NCBI GenBank assembly: GCA_020809705.1
Contig: CP085834.1
Span: forward strand, 248,001 to 312,000
DNA from: Calonectria ilicicola
Taxonomy: Eukaryota; Ascomycota; Sordariomycetes; Hypocreales; Nectriaceae
Reading direction: 5' to 3'
DNA length: 64,000 nucleotides
A model generated the notes under the pieces. The model was not told the DNA's origin and searched no databases. It worked only from the letters and a program-made list of their open reading frames with translations. How positions within the stretch are numbered: the first letter of the stretch is position 1; the number at the start of each line of letters is the position of its first letter. Position numbers and translations under genes: made by a program. Shown piece after piece: positions 31,011-43,100 of the stretch.

Positions 31011-31828
31011 TGTTACGACCCATGTCATACCCAGGGCGGTCTAGGATAGCAGAATGTCACACCCTGTAAGAAACCAGCTACCCTATAGTTATATATGACT
31101 AATTAAATAAGGAGTGATAAGGGCGATTGTTATAATAAGTGCAAAAGGTGTTGTACCTAGTGTACTAAGTGTATTATATGTATTAAAATAGGATAGTAGT
31201 ATATAGATAGATTAGATCTTATTATAAGGAATAGAATTGATTAGCTTTTAATATAATTTAGTTATTTTAATTGTAATTAATTATTATTTAATATAACGTA
31301 CGTGATAAGCGAGCGCCCCAGACAAGCGAGCGCCCCATATAAATTTTTACCTTAATTTAAGATTTTTAAGAATTCCTTAAAAATTCAAATTAAGTTTAAA
31401 TTTAATAAAAATTTTCAAATAAGCTTATTAAAATTATAATTATATATTATATTTTTTTAGATTTTTTTAGATTTTTATATAACTAATTATTATAATTTTC
31501 TATATTCGCACTGTATAAATAGCTATTTAAATATATAGAAAAATATTTAAAAATAAAAAGACTCTATTATATAGTAATCTCCTTTTTAAATAGCTTATAT
31601 TAATTTTTTTAGGTTTTAATTATTAAAATTGTGGGTTTTAGAATCTTAAAAATAGGTATTTTTAGGTGCACAGTATCATGGGGCGCTCGCTTGTTCGGGG
31701 CGCTCGCTTATCATGTACGTTAATACTTTTATTATTTTATTTTATTATAATATATTTAATTATTTTATTAATAATAAATCTTTTATTTTAATTAATTTAT
31801 TAAATTAAAAATTAATTAAATTATTATA
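31011..31828 (+). repeat. 5' LTR of Gypsy copy 1 (interrupted)
   Basis: Matches the reverse complement of the LTRs of copy 2 along its length. It is split by the 425-bp DNA element at 31296-31720, so its true length is about 390 bp. Heavily AT-shifted toward its right end. Confidence 0.85.
31296..31720. mobile_element. 425-bp TIR element (MITE) in the 5' LTR of Gypsy copy 1
   Basis: Ends ACGTAC with about 43-bp TIRs containing two tandem copies of aagcgagcgcccc. TA lies on both sides (31294-31295 and 31721-31722), and joining the flanks restores the LTR. The interior is AT-rich and non-coding. Termini resemble those of the element at 45811. Confidence 0.88.
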
Positions 31829-32529
31829 TATTAAAAGCTCTTATTTAATTAATTATTTATATTAATAATTAAATAATAATAATATTTAGAAAGAACCTTA
31901 TTACTATTGCTCCTCCTAGTAACACTAAATTAATTATAGAATTATAGTAGATTAAAAAGAAACTTATAGATATATAAATATAATTTAAAGTAAAAAAGCT
32001 AGAACTACTATAGTTAAAGGAAATAAGGGTAAAGATATTAGTGAAATTCTAAGATCTCCGGTCCTAGAGCCTTTTTTAAAAAAAGCTGCCAATATAGTCT
32101 CCTTCCTTATCTAAATAAAAGGATACTTTTGTTTTTTTTTAATATAATTTATAACCTTTAAAGCCTAGATATTATATATTAAAATCCTTCTTTAAGAGGA
32201 TATAGAAGTATAGTTTAAATCTATTATAAAAGATTATTTAAAAAATAAAAATAATATTAATTAAAATAAAGAGATTTAAAAGATCTTTAAAAATTAAGAA
32301 TATTTTAAAATTATTATTAAAGATAATTTTAATATAATTAATATAAAATAATAAATTATAAATTAATTATATAAATTTAAATAAATAAAATTTTATAATT
32401 AATATTTAATTAAGTTTAAAAGAATTATAATATAAATAATCTAAAATAATAATATATTAATAAAACTTTATTATAAAGATTTAAAAAGTAAAATTAAAAA
32501 TAAAATCTATAAAGAAAATTAATTAAAAA

Positions 32530-32919
32530 TATAACAATCTGGTCAATTCCCAACTTAATAAACCAATCAAAACGAAGGGTTTATTATTAGCAGGATAGTT
32601 AGGCGCATTATAGTAAATAAAGCAATAGAAGTATTACATTAGGTAATAGTCAATCACAATTGAGATAACCAAGTTGTATTAAAAGCTGATTAGTTCTATT
32701 CCTTATAGTAGGATCTAATCTATTTATATATTATTATTCTATTTTGGTGTATATAGTGCGCTTGGTACACTAGATATAATATCTTTTGTACTTGTTGTGA
32801 CAGTTACCCTTATCGCTCCTTGTTTGATTGGTTATATGTAATTATAAAGTAGTTAGTTTCTTATAGGGTATGGCATTCTACTACCCTAGATCGCCTTGGG
32901 TATAATATAGGTTATAATA
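32530..32919 (-). repeat. 3' LTR of Gypsy copy 2
   Basis: 390 bp. Aligns with 39537-40151 except for the extra ~226 bp in that copy. A purine-rich tract (complement of tatcttctcttt, 32922-32933) adjoins it on the internal side. Confidence 0.85.
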
Positions 32920-33339
32920 TGATATCTTCTCTTTATTGATCTTATTCTTAAGGCTAGTATAATAGGTTGTAGTGGTTTTTTATATATATTATCCAAACTT
33001 AAACTTATAATTATTTTATTATATTAATATTATATTAGGTAGGATAGTAAAAGTATCTTCTATTTATAAGAATTACAAAATCAAAGATCTTATTAATTAT
33101 ATTAATCTTTTTAGGATATTTATTATAACTTATATATATTATATAAGTACTAGCCTTTTTTATATAATAGATAAAGATTTAACTTATTATTCTAAGTATA
33201 TTCAGAGTTATAAAAATTGTAATTGTATGGATGTGGAGAGTATAGCTTATATGTATTTTTATTATTCCTTATCCGGCTAGCTTAGTGTACTAATAGTAAT
33301 AGTTCTCTGTATTATTAAAGAAAAGAAAAAATTATATTA

Positions 33340-33676
33340 GTAATATTTAAAAATATAGAGTAAATTAAACTTACTATATACTTCTTTAAAGACTTCTTAA
33401 AAGATCATCTTGGAGACCTAGTCTCAAATAATAGCAGCTTTTGCCAAGTTAGAGCGCCTAGAGAAATTGAAGGATAATCTGGAAGAGCGAGGTGCCAGAG
33501 TAGCGGAGGTAGTAGAGGCTAAGATTGTGGTAGAGGAAGGCCCTCCTTTGGAGGTGGTATTGGTACTGTATATTACTAATATTGATTTTTCTTTCTTACT
33601 TGTTGGAGGAATGTGTTACGACCTGTGCAACCGGGCGCACGAGACCCTATTTAATAGCTGTTATCCGTACCTGTAA
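33340..33676 (+). other. Possible antisense ORF in the 3' region of Gypsy copy 2
   Basis: Between the pol stop and the 3' LTR, the plus strand (antisense to pol) reads a charged helical peptide. It has a few stops upstream that fit C-to-T of CAG/CAA: FAKLERLEKLKDNLEERG, then ARVAEVVEAKIVVEEGPPLE. The same frame, degraded, is found at 44930-45110 in copy 1. The TRIM interrupts its end. The opposite frame is also open over much of this stretch, so coding is unproven. Confidence 0.3.
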
Positions 33677-36600
33677 TTGCAAGCATTGCGATTATTGACT
33701 TATCTTTTGGCCTGACGGGCTAATTGACGTAATGGGAAGTACGGATCCTTACACGATAATCGCATACTGTGGGTCATGAGTTCGATTCCAGGGTCACACG
33801 CTTTGACAAGGAATTCAACGCCGGCTCAAACTAGGCCCCGCTGTGGCTAGTTGGGGTAAGGCAGCTATGTGTGGCGCAAGATGATAAGGCTTGGTTATCC
33901 TTATCAGCGCAGTGAACCAATGAGAGGCAATAGGGCCTGAGGGCATGCCCATTGGAGGGAGACATCGTGTTACGACCTGTGCAACCGGGCGCACGAGACC
34001 CTATTTAATAGCTGTTATCCGTACCTGTAATTGCAAGCATTGCGATTATTGACTTATCTTTTGGCCTGACGGGCTAATTGACGTAATGGGAAGTACGGAT
34101 CCTTACAGAATGCTTCTAATATCTTTGAATAATGTATAAGGTGTTTGGTAGGTTCCTAGATTGTTTCTTTATAGCCTTTTTATTTAATTTTGAATTTCTT
34201 ATCTTCGTCTCTTTTTTGTAGGATTTTTTTAACTTCCTATTAATCTTCTAGATTTTTTATTTATAGTTTATAGCTAGGTCCTATATTGACTTAGATGCTA
34301 TTACTAGATTCTAGTAGTGAAATATAGAAGATAGGGTGAACTTTAATATTATCTAGGAGATCGAGTTTATAGTTGTTTTTTAATATTTTTCTTTTAATAG
34401 GGTATAATCTAATCTATATAAAGTTGATTTTTTTATTTTATCTTTTTATTATAAGATTTTTTATTGCTAGGTAGACTATATCTTCTTCCAAGAAGGATAA
34501 TCCTTTTAGCCTTTTTAGATTATAATATCTTTTTATTATATTATAGATAAACTTAAGTTCTATCTTTATTTCTTTATATAATTTTCTTAAATTATTTAAT
34601 TTAATTATAGCTTTTACTTAAATTATACCTTCTAAAAGGGCTTAATAAGTGTCTAGTATAAAGCCAAAGTTAGCTTTTATTAGTATTATCTTAATACTAT
34701 AATTATAGAATATATTATATATTAACTATATAATAAGTAATTTTTCTACCTAATTGGTTTGTTTGTAGTTAATATAGTATTATAGATATTACTTAATTTT
34801 CTGGTTTTAATATTTGGTTTGTTTATTTATTTAAGGGTAGAAGGCTATGCTTAGCTTATGGTTTAACCCCATTAAGGACATCAGGCTTTGCTAAAACTTA
34901 GATGTAAATGATTGTCCTTTATCTAATATAATTTCGGTTGGTAGGCTGTGTATAGTGACTATATATTGAAAGAAAAGGTAGGTGAATTATTTTTCTTTTA
35001 TTATTTTATTATATAGGAGATAATATATTGCTTTTATAAAGTAATTAATAATAATAAAAATATTATTATAATATACTCTTATAGTAAGGTCTGCTAATAA
35101 GGGAAGGTTGGTAATAAAGTTTATTATAATTGAGTTTTATAATTATTATGTAATAGGGGATGGTTATAATAATTTATATAGTTTATATTTTAGTTTTTTA
35201 AAGTGTTAATATAAGCTATATTCCTTATATACTTGTTCAACTTTCTTTTTCATCTTACTAAAGGAGAATGTTTATTTAATTCATTTAAAGGTTTTATTAA
35301 TACCTTTATGGCTATACAAGAGGTATTTATAAATATCCTTTATTAATTCCATTTAGTATTCTTCTAGCACTTATAGGTAGTCTGTTTTTTCTTCTTCTAG
35401 AAGTACTAGATTATATTTTTTAATTTTCCTTAATAATAGATTACCCTATTCTACTTATTATATAAGTATTTCTACAGTAATAGTTCTAGTTATATATAAT
35501 AATCCTCCTACTCTTATAGTAGTAATTATTTTCTTTATTTCTATTATTATTCTATTAATTAGGGCTTATTCTAGTCCTCTATTAGCATTATAGATTAATA
35601 GTTTTTCTTGTATTTTTGGTTTTTCTATATTATAATTGGGTCGGCGGCTGATTGCATCGACATAGCTATTTTCAGTTCCTTTGATATAGACAATTTAGTA
35701 GTTAAATTTGGATAGGTATTCTATATATTATAATTATCTTCTATTAAGTTTTTAAGTGATTATAAAGTAAATAATATTTTTATAATCAGTATATACTATA
35801 ATTTTATAATTACTTTTTAAAAGATATTATTAAAATTCTTTAAAAGTATTAATAATAATAAGGAATTCTTTATTATAAATAGGATAATTTAGCTCAAGGC
35901 CATATAGCTTATATAAATAAAATACTATAGGATATAGATTTCCTTATTCATCTCATTGTCCAATCTAGGCCTCTAAGGCAAAGTCCGATGCATCGGTTTC
36001 TAGCTCTATAGGCTTATCAGGGTCAAATATTATAAGGATGGGTTCTTCTAAAATAGCATTTTTTATGGCTTTGAATGATTATTATGCTTTATTTCCCTAT
36101 TAAAAGGTAATTCCTTTCTTAATTAGTTCTATTATATTTAAGACAATTTTACTAAATCCTTTAATAAATCTTTAATAATAATTAGCAAATCCAAGGAAGG
36201 CTTATACTTCCTTTATATTAGTAAGTTCTTTCCAATCCTTTACTACAGCGACTTTCTTTAGGTCTATGCGAATTTCGTTAAGGCTAATAATATATCCTAG
36301 AAATTCTACTTCTTAAATATAGAACTTACTTTTTTCTAATTTAACTAGGAGTTTGATATCTTAGAGGGCTTTTAAGATCTTATAAATATATTCTTTATAT
36401 TCTTTCTTGTTTTTGGAGAAAATAAGGATATTGTCTAGGTAGTAGATAATAAAGATATTTAAGTGTTCTTATAATATATTAATTATTATTTATTAGAATA
36501 ATGCTAGTGTATTTGTTAGTCTAAAAGATATAATTAAGTATTTAAATAATTTAAACTTTATTTAGAAAGTAGTTTTTTATTTATATTCTTTTTTAATATA

Positions 36601-39500
36601 AATAAGATTATATATTCCTTTAAGATCTAGTGTAATAAAGATGTTAGCTTTATAAAAATAATCCTTTATTTTATTAATTAATAGTAGTGGAGTATAGTCT
36701 TTAATAGTAATATTATTAAGCTATTAATAATCTATAATAAAGTATAGCTTTCTATTTTTCTTAAGTATAAATATAATAGAGTAACTAGCTTTAGAGTTTA
36801 AAATATAGATATATTCTTTTTTAAGTATATCTTAGATATATTTCTTTAAGATATTAAGCTTAATTTAATTAAGATTATAAATAAAGTAAAACTAAATATT
36901 AGATCTATTTTTAAGAATGATTTCATGATCTTACTAATTAAACTTAAGTAATTTAGTGTCTAGTTCTTTTGCAAAGAGCTTTTTGTAAATTTAGTACTAT
37001 AAGAGTATATTATATAATCTATCTATTTTTACTTTAGCCTTCATTTCTTTAAAGCTTTTATCAATTTATTAGAACTATATTCTAAGGTAGGTAATTATTT
37101 ATTATCTTTACCTTTTCTAATTATTCTTATATTTATATTTTATTTCTTTAGGTAGTAAAGATTCTCCTTCACTTATATCTCCTACTTGGTTAAAGCTAGG
37201 AGTTCAAGATCTTTTATTATATTTTATAAAAATATTATTAATTATATTATATTCCTTAGGTATTTGCACCTAGCCAGTATACTAACAGATATTAGGATTA
37301 TATTAATATAACCATAGGTACCCTAAAACTAGATTGTATTATCCAATATTAACAATATTAAAGATTATTCCTTAGTTCTTTCCTTTAATAAAGACTTTTA
37401 GGTAATTAATCTTTTTATCTATAATATTATTATTATATTTAAAAGGTATTCCTTTTATATTAATAATTTTATATAAATTAACTTTTATTATCTATAATAG
37501 CTAAAATTCATTAACTATTTAAGGATTTATATAGTTTTACTTAACTTTACTATCTATTATAACATTACACTATTTCCTTTTAATCCTTACTTTTATTTCT
37601 AATTATTATCAAGATTGCTCTTTAGTTGTAAAGTATAGAGCTTTTTTAGGGAATTCTTTTAGTAACTCTAGGGGTTATTGCCCTAGCTGCTTCTGCTGCT
37701 CTTTTACAGGGGGCTCTGCTTATTTTTTAGTTTGGTTCGGTGTTAGGCCATTGCTTTATCTATTATATGGATATTATATTTGAGGTCTTAATATTCATTT
37801 TAGAATAGCTTATTATAATTAGGGAACTTAGGCTTACTTAGTTCTAATATAGTGAACTAGTAATAAGGGTTTTTTCTATTACTTTATATTAATTAAAGTA
37901 TCTTCTATAGGCATAGTGGATAATTATATCTTCTACTCTAATAGGGAAATATATTATATATTATTTTTATTCTATATGTTAGAGGTAGTTATAATTATAA
38001 TAGCTTACCTATAAGATATTCTTATATTCTTCGTATGCCATATTTAGTCTAGGGTTATCCTCCTTATATTAGATAGGTTGGGGGTTATGATTTTCTAGTT
38101 GTTATTCGCTTTGTGCAAGTAGAAAGACTTTATCTCCATCCTATAAAAGTTCTCTAATTTATTAGGCTATTCTTTTAATACTTATTATCTATTTCCTATT
38201 TCTATTTTTATTATAAGTGCAAGTATTCTATTATATTAGTGCTTTATTAGTATATATATTTAGAATAAATACAAGGATTTCTATCTTCTTAGCTTATTCT
38301 AACTATTTATGGGGAAGGTAGGACTGGCCTTCTTATTAAGTTAATTATACTTTTTAGATAACTTTATTAATTTCTTGTTGTAAAGTGAGTTTTACCTTAT
38401 ATAACTTATAGTTTTCTATACATTACCTAACTATAGTGGTTAGTTTATATTTCTTAATAATAGCAAGAATAACTTTTCCTATAGTATTCTCTTTTCCTTC
38501 TAGTACTAGGGTCCATTAAGTTTTTATAATATTAAATTATTTCTATCCTTTTAGTATAGGTTTGAACTAATTTCCTATTTTCGGGAAGCAATATTTAAAG
38601 GATTTATATTCTTTTTTCCATAGTTAAAGCAAGTAATCTTACTTTTATTATACCCCTAGATAATGCTAAGTTCTATTAATTCTAAATAAGTTCTATATGT
38701 AATACTTTGTTGCTTATTCTAGGTTTTTTCTTTATTTAGAATATATAGGTTTTTATTATCTTAGGTATATTCTTTATATTAGTTAAATTATCTTTTATTA
38801 ATCTTAATAGCACTTTTAATATACTTTAAGAGTTTTTTTAATTAGTTTTCCTTATAGATTTTATTTTTAATTTTACTTTTTAAGCCTTTATAATAGAGTT
38901 CTATTAATATATTATTATCTCAGGCTATTTGTGCTATAATTCTTTTAAACTTAGTTAAATACTAATTACAGGATTTTGTTTATTTAAGTTCATATAATTA
39001 GTTTACAGCTTATTATTCTATATCAATCATACTGAAATTATCTTTAATAGCAGTTTTGAAATATTCCTAGTTTTTAAAGATCTCTTAAGTCTCTTTATTT
39101 TAGTTAATATTATTCTTATTTTCCAGATAATCTCTTATAATAGGTTCAAATTATACTCCTACATTTCCTTAGAGGAGGGTTTTGATATATAGTACCTGGG
39201 CTTTAAAGGTTATAAGTTATATTAGGAAGAAGTAAAAGTATCTCTTTATTTAGGTAAGGAAGGGGATTACATTGGTAGCCTTTCCTAGAAAGGGTTCTAG
39301 GACCAAGGGTCTCAGAATTTCACTAATATCTTTACCTTTATTTCCTTTAACTGTGGTAATTCTAGCTTTTTCTACTTTAAATTATGCTTATATATTTATA
39401 AGTTTCTTTTTGACCTACTATAATTCTGTAGTTAACTCAGCGTTACTGGGAGGAGTAGTGGCAACGAGGTTCTTTCTAGACATTATTATTACTTAATTAT
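33585..39500 (-). pseudogene. Degenerate gag-pol of Gypsy copy 2
   Basis: Minus strand, many stops. Blocks read: Gag N-terminus KNLVATTPPS near 39460; a mutated zinc knuckle CFNYGKKEYK near 38610 (parent CxxC and His changed to Tyr); RT block YYLDNILIF near 36440 (second Asp to Asn); RNase H block DPDKPIELETDASDFAL near 35950; and a chromodomain read as EVKKILQKRDEDKKFKIK then GYKE near 34190-34290. The frame ends at a TAG near 33585, after the TRIM insertion. The chromodomain places the family among chromoviruses. Confidence 0.8.
33614..34107 (+). mobile_element. TRIM-like mini LTR element, intact
   Basis: 494 bp. Two LTRs of 140 bp (33614-33753 and 33968-34107) are identical by eye. They start TGTTACGACC and end CCTTACA (TG...CA). 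Target duplication GAATG on both sides (33609-33613 and 34108-34112). The 214-bp interior has no ORF. It contains gagttcgattcc, similar to a tRNA T-arm, near the left LTR and a purine tract ggagggagaca close to the right LTR. Normal GC: not RIP-mutated. Strand is assigned from these marks and is tentative. Confidence 0.92.
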
Positions 39501-39536
39501 TAACATAGGTAATTAACTAAACAAGAGCTTTTAACA

Positions 39537-40151
39537 TATAACGGTCTGGTTAATTCCCAACTTGATAAATCAATCAGAACGAAGGATTTGCTCTTCGAAG
39601 AAGAGTTACTTTGTCCAGGACCAGGGACTTCCTTGCCTCTGATTGGTTCTACATTTGTCTTAGCCTTTAGCTTCTCATTGGCCTAAAAAAAGTGTTACGT
39701 TTGGTAAGAGCGGGGCCACGCGAGTTCTCGACAACTTGACAATAACTTCTTCGAAGAGCTCCTTTGCGCGTGGGCCCGGAGGGCCCTGGCCCGATAGGGC
39801 CAAGCTCCACCTGTATTATTGGCAGGATGGTTAGGCGCGTTATGGTAAATAGAGCAATGGGAGTATTACATTAGGTAATAGTCAATCGCAATTAAGGTAA
39901 CCAAGTTGTATTGAAAGCTGATTAGTTCCGTTCCTTACAGTAGGATCTAATCTATCTATATACTACTATCCTATTTTGGTGCGCATGGTGCGCTTGGTGC
40001 GCTAGGTGCGATACCTTTCGCGCTTGTTGTGATAGTTGCCCTTATTGCTCCTTGTTTGATTGGTTGTATGTAACTATAGGGTAGCTGGTTTCTTACAGGG
40101 TGTGGCATTCTGCCACCCTAGACCGCCCTGGGTATGATATGGGTTGTAATA
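39537..40151 (-). repeat. 5' LTR of Gypsy copy 2 (with extra GC-rich segment)
   Basis: 615 bp, the least mutated LTR in the block (for example gccaccctagaccgccctgg). On its internal side the minus strand reads TGTTAAAAGCTCTTG, the likely primer-binding site region. It carries about 226 bp (39589-39814) missing from the other three LTRs. Confidence 0.8.
39589..39814. other. GC-rich unmutated segment unique to one LTR
   Basis: About 226 bp present only in LTR 39537-40151. It contains an inverted repeat (gctcttcgaagaag near 39590 and cttcttcgaagagc near 39747) and a GC-rich palindromic tail (gggcccggagggccctggcc). It is either a small insertion or LTR sequence lost from the other copies. Boundaries are approximate. 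Confidence 0.6.
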
Positions 40152-43100
40152 AAAAAAATTCTTAAAGTATATTAAAAATACTATTAAAATTAATAAAAAA
40201 TAATTTAATTAATATAAAAAATATATTTAAAATAATAAAAATTTATATATCCTAAATAAAAAAAAACCTAAAATAAGTAATAAAGTATTATATATAGGAC
40301 TTATTTAAGACTAATAGAACTTAATACTATCTAAAAGTATAATAAAAGTAAGATTACCTATTTTAATTATAAAAAGAAAGAATATAAATTCTTTAAATAT
40401 TATTTCTTAAAAATAAGAAATTAATTTAAACTTATATTAGAAGGATAGAAATAACTTAATATTATAAAAACTTAATAAACCTTAATATTAGAAAAAAGAG
40501 AATATTATAAAAAAAGTTATTCTTACTATTATTAAGAAATATAAACTAACTACTATAATTAAATAATATATAAAAAACTATAAATTATATAAAGTAAAAC
40601 TTACCTTATAATAAAAAATTAATAAAACTATCTAAAAAGTATAATCAATCTAATAAAAAGGCCAGTCCTACCTTTCTTATAAATAATTAAAATAAGCCAA
40701 GAAGATAGAAATCCTTATATCTATTTTAAATATATATACTAATAAAATACTAATATAATAGAATACTTATACCTATAATAAAAATAAAAATAAAAAATAA
40801 ATAATTAATATTAAAAGAATAGCCTAATAAGTTAAGGAATCTTTATAAAATAAAGATAAAGTCTTTCTACTTATATAAAATAAATAGTAATTAAAAAACT
40901 ATAATCTCTAATCTATCTAATATAAGAAGGATAATCTTAAATTAAATATAATATATAAAAAATATAAGAATATTTTATAAGTAAATTATTATAATTATAA
41001 TTACTTTTAATATATAAAGTAAAAATAATATATAATATATTTTTTTATTAAAATAAAAAATATAATTATTTATTATACTTATAAAAGATACTTTAATTAA
41101 TATAAAATAATAAAAAGAAACCCTTATTATTAATTTACTATATTAGAATTAAGTAAGCTTAAGTTCTTTAATTATAATAAACTATTTTAAAATAAATATT
41201 AAAATTTTAAATATAATATTTATATAATAAATAAAATAATAGCCTAGTATTAAATAAAATTAAAAAATAAATAGAGCTTCTTGTAGAAAAGTAATAAAAG
41301 TAGTTAGAGTAATGATCTCTGGAGTTATTAAAAGAACTTCTTAAAAAGCTTTATATTTTATAATTAAAAAGTAATTTTAATAATAATTAGAAATAGAAAT
41401 AAGAATTAAAAGGAAATAATATAATATTATAGTAGATAGTAGAGCTAAGTAAAATTATATAAATTCTTAAGTAATTAATAAACTTTAGTTATTATAAATA
41501 ATAAAAATTAATCTATATAAAATTATTAATATAAAAGGAACCTTTTTTAATTATAATAATAGTATTATAGATAAGAAGATTAATTATTTAAAAATCTTTA
41601 TTAAAGAAAAGAATTAAAGAATAATCTTTAATATTATTAATATTAGATAATATAATCTAGTTTTAGAGTACCTATAATTATACTAATATAACTCTAATAT
41701 CTACTAGTATATTAGCTAGATATAAATATCTAAGGATTATAATGTAGCTAATAATATTTTTATAAAATATAATAAAAGATCTTAAACTTCTAACTTTAAT
41801 TAAGTAAAAGATATAAGTAAAGAAGAATCTTTATTACTTAAAGAAATAAAGTATAAATATAAAAATAATTAAAAAAAATAAAAATAATAAATAATTATTT
41901 ATTTTAAAATATAATTCTAATAAATTAATAAAAGTTTTAAAGAAATAAAGGCTAAAATAGAAATAAATAAACTATATAATATACTTTTATAATATTAAAT
42001 CTATAAAAAGCTCTTTATAAAAGAATTAGATATTAAATTATCTAAGTTTAGCTAATAGGATTATAAAATTATTTTTAAGGATAAATCTAATATCTAATTT
42101 TATTTTATTTATAATCTTAACCAAATTAAGTTTAATACTTTAAAGAAATATATCTAAGATATATTTAAAAAAAATATATTTATATTTTAAACTCTAAAGC
42201 TAGTTACTTTATTATATTTGTGCCTAAGAAAAATAGGAAGTTATATTTTATTATAAACTATTAATAATTTAATAATATTATTATTAAAGATTATATTTTA
42301 TTATTATTAATTAATAAAATAAAGGATTACTTTTATAAAGCTAATATTTTTATTATATTAGATCTTAAAGAAATATATAATCTTATTTATATTAAAGAAA
42401 AATATAAATAAAAAACCACTTTCTAAATAAAGTTTAAATTATTTAAATATCTAGTTATACCTTTTAAACTTATAAATATACTAGTATTATTTTAATAAAT
42501 AATAATTAATATATTATAAAAATATTTAAATATTTTTATTATTTATTATTTAAATAATATTTTTATTTTCTTTAAAAATAAAGAAGAATATAAAGAATAT
42601 ATTTATAAGATCTTAAAAGCCCTCCAAGATATCAAACTTCTAATTAAATTAAAAAAAGTAAGTTCTATATTTAAAAAGTAGAATTTCTAGAATATATTAT
42701 TAGCTCTAATAAAATTCATATAGACCTAAAGAAAGTTATTATAATAAAAGATTAGAAGGAATTTATTAATATAAAGGAAGTATAAGCTTTCTTTAGATTT
42801 ATTAATTATTATTAAAGATTTATTAAGGGATTTAGTAAAATTGCCTTAAATATAATAAAACTAATTAAAAAAAGAATTATTTTTTAATAAGGAAATAAAA
42901 TATAATAATTATTTAAAATTATAAAAAATACTATTTTAAAAAATCTATTCTTATAATATTTAATCCTAATAAGCCTATAAAGCTAGAAATTAATATATTA
43001 GACTTTGCCCTAGGGGCCTAGATTGGATAATAAGATAAATAAGAAAACCTATATCTTATAGTATTCTACTTATATAAACTATATAGCCCTAAGTTAAACT

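Larger units (their letters stand above)
32530..40151 (-). mobile_element. Gypsy chromovirus copy 2 (minus orientation), nested in copy 1
   Basis: LTRs at 39537-40151 (5') and 32530-32919 (3') flank 6617 bp, or 6.12 kb after removing the TRIM and its duplication; this equals the internal length of copy 1. Target duplication AAAAA on both sides (32525-32529 and 40152-40156). The element sits in the gag region of copy 1. It is less mutated than its host copy. Confidence 0.9.

Noticed and set aside
33754..33860. Possible tRNA or Pol III SINE inside the TRIM
   Set aside because: A B-box-like gagttcgattcc is present, but the only A-box-like word lies downstream of it, and no cloverleaf could be drawn. 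The LTR pair and 5-bp duplication fit a TRIM better.
33614..34107. CRISPR-like or satellite repeat
   Set aside because: Only two copies, TG...CA ends and a target duplication; this is an LTR pair.
39272..39496. 74-codon plus-strand frame in the AT-rich block
   Set aside because: It is the antisense of the gag start of Gypsy copy 2.
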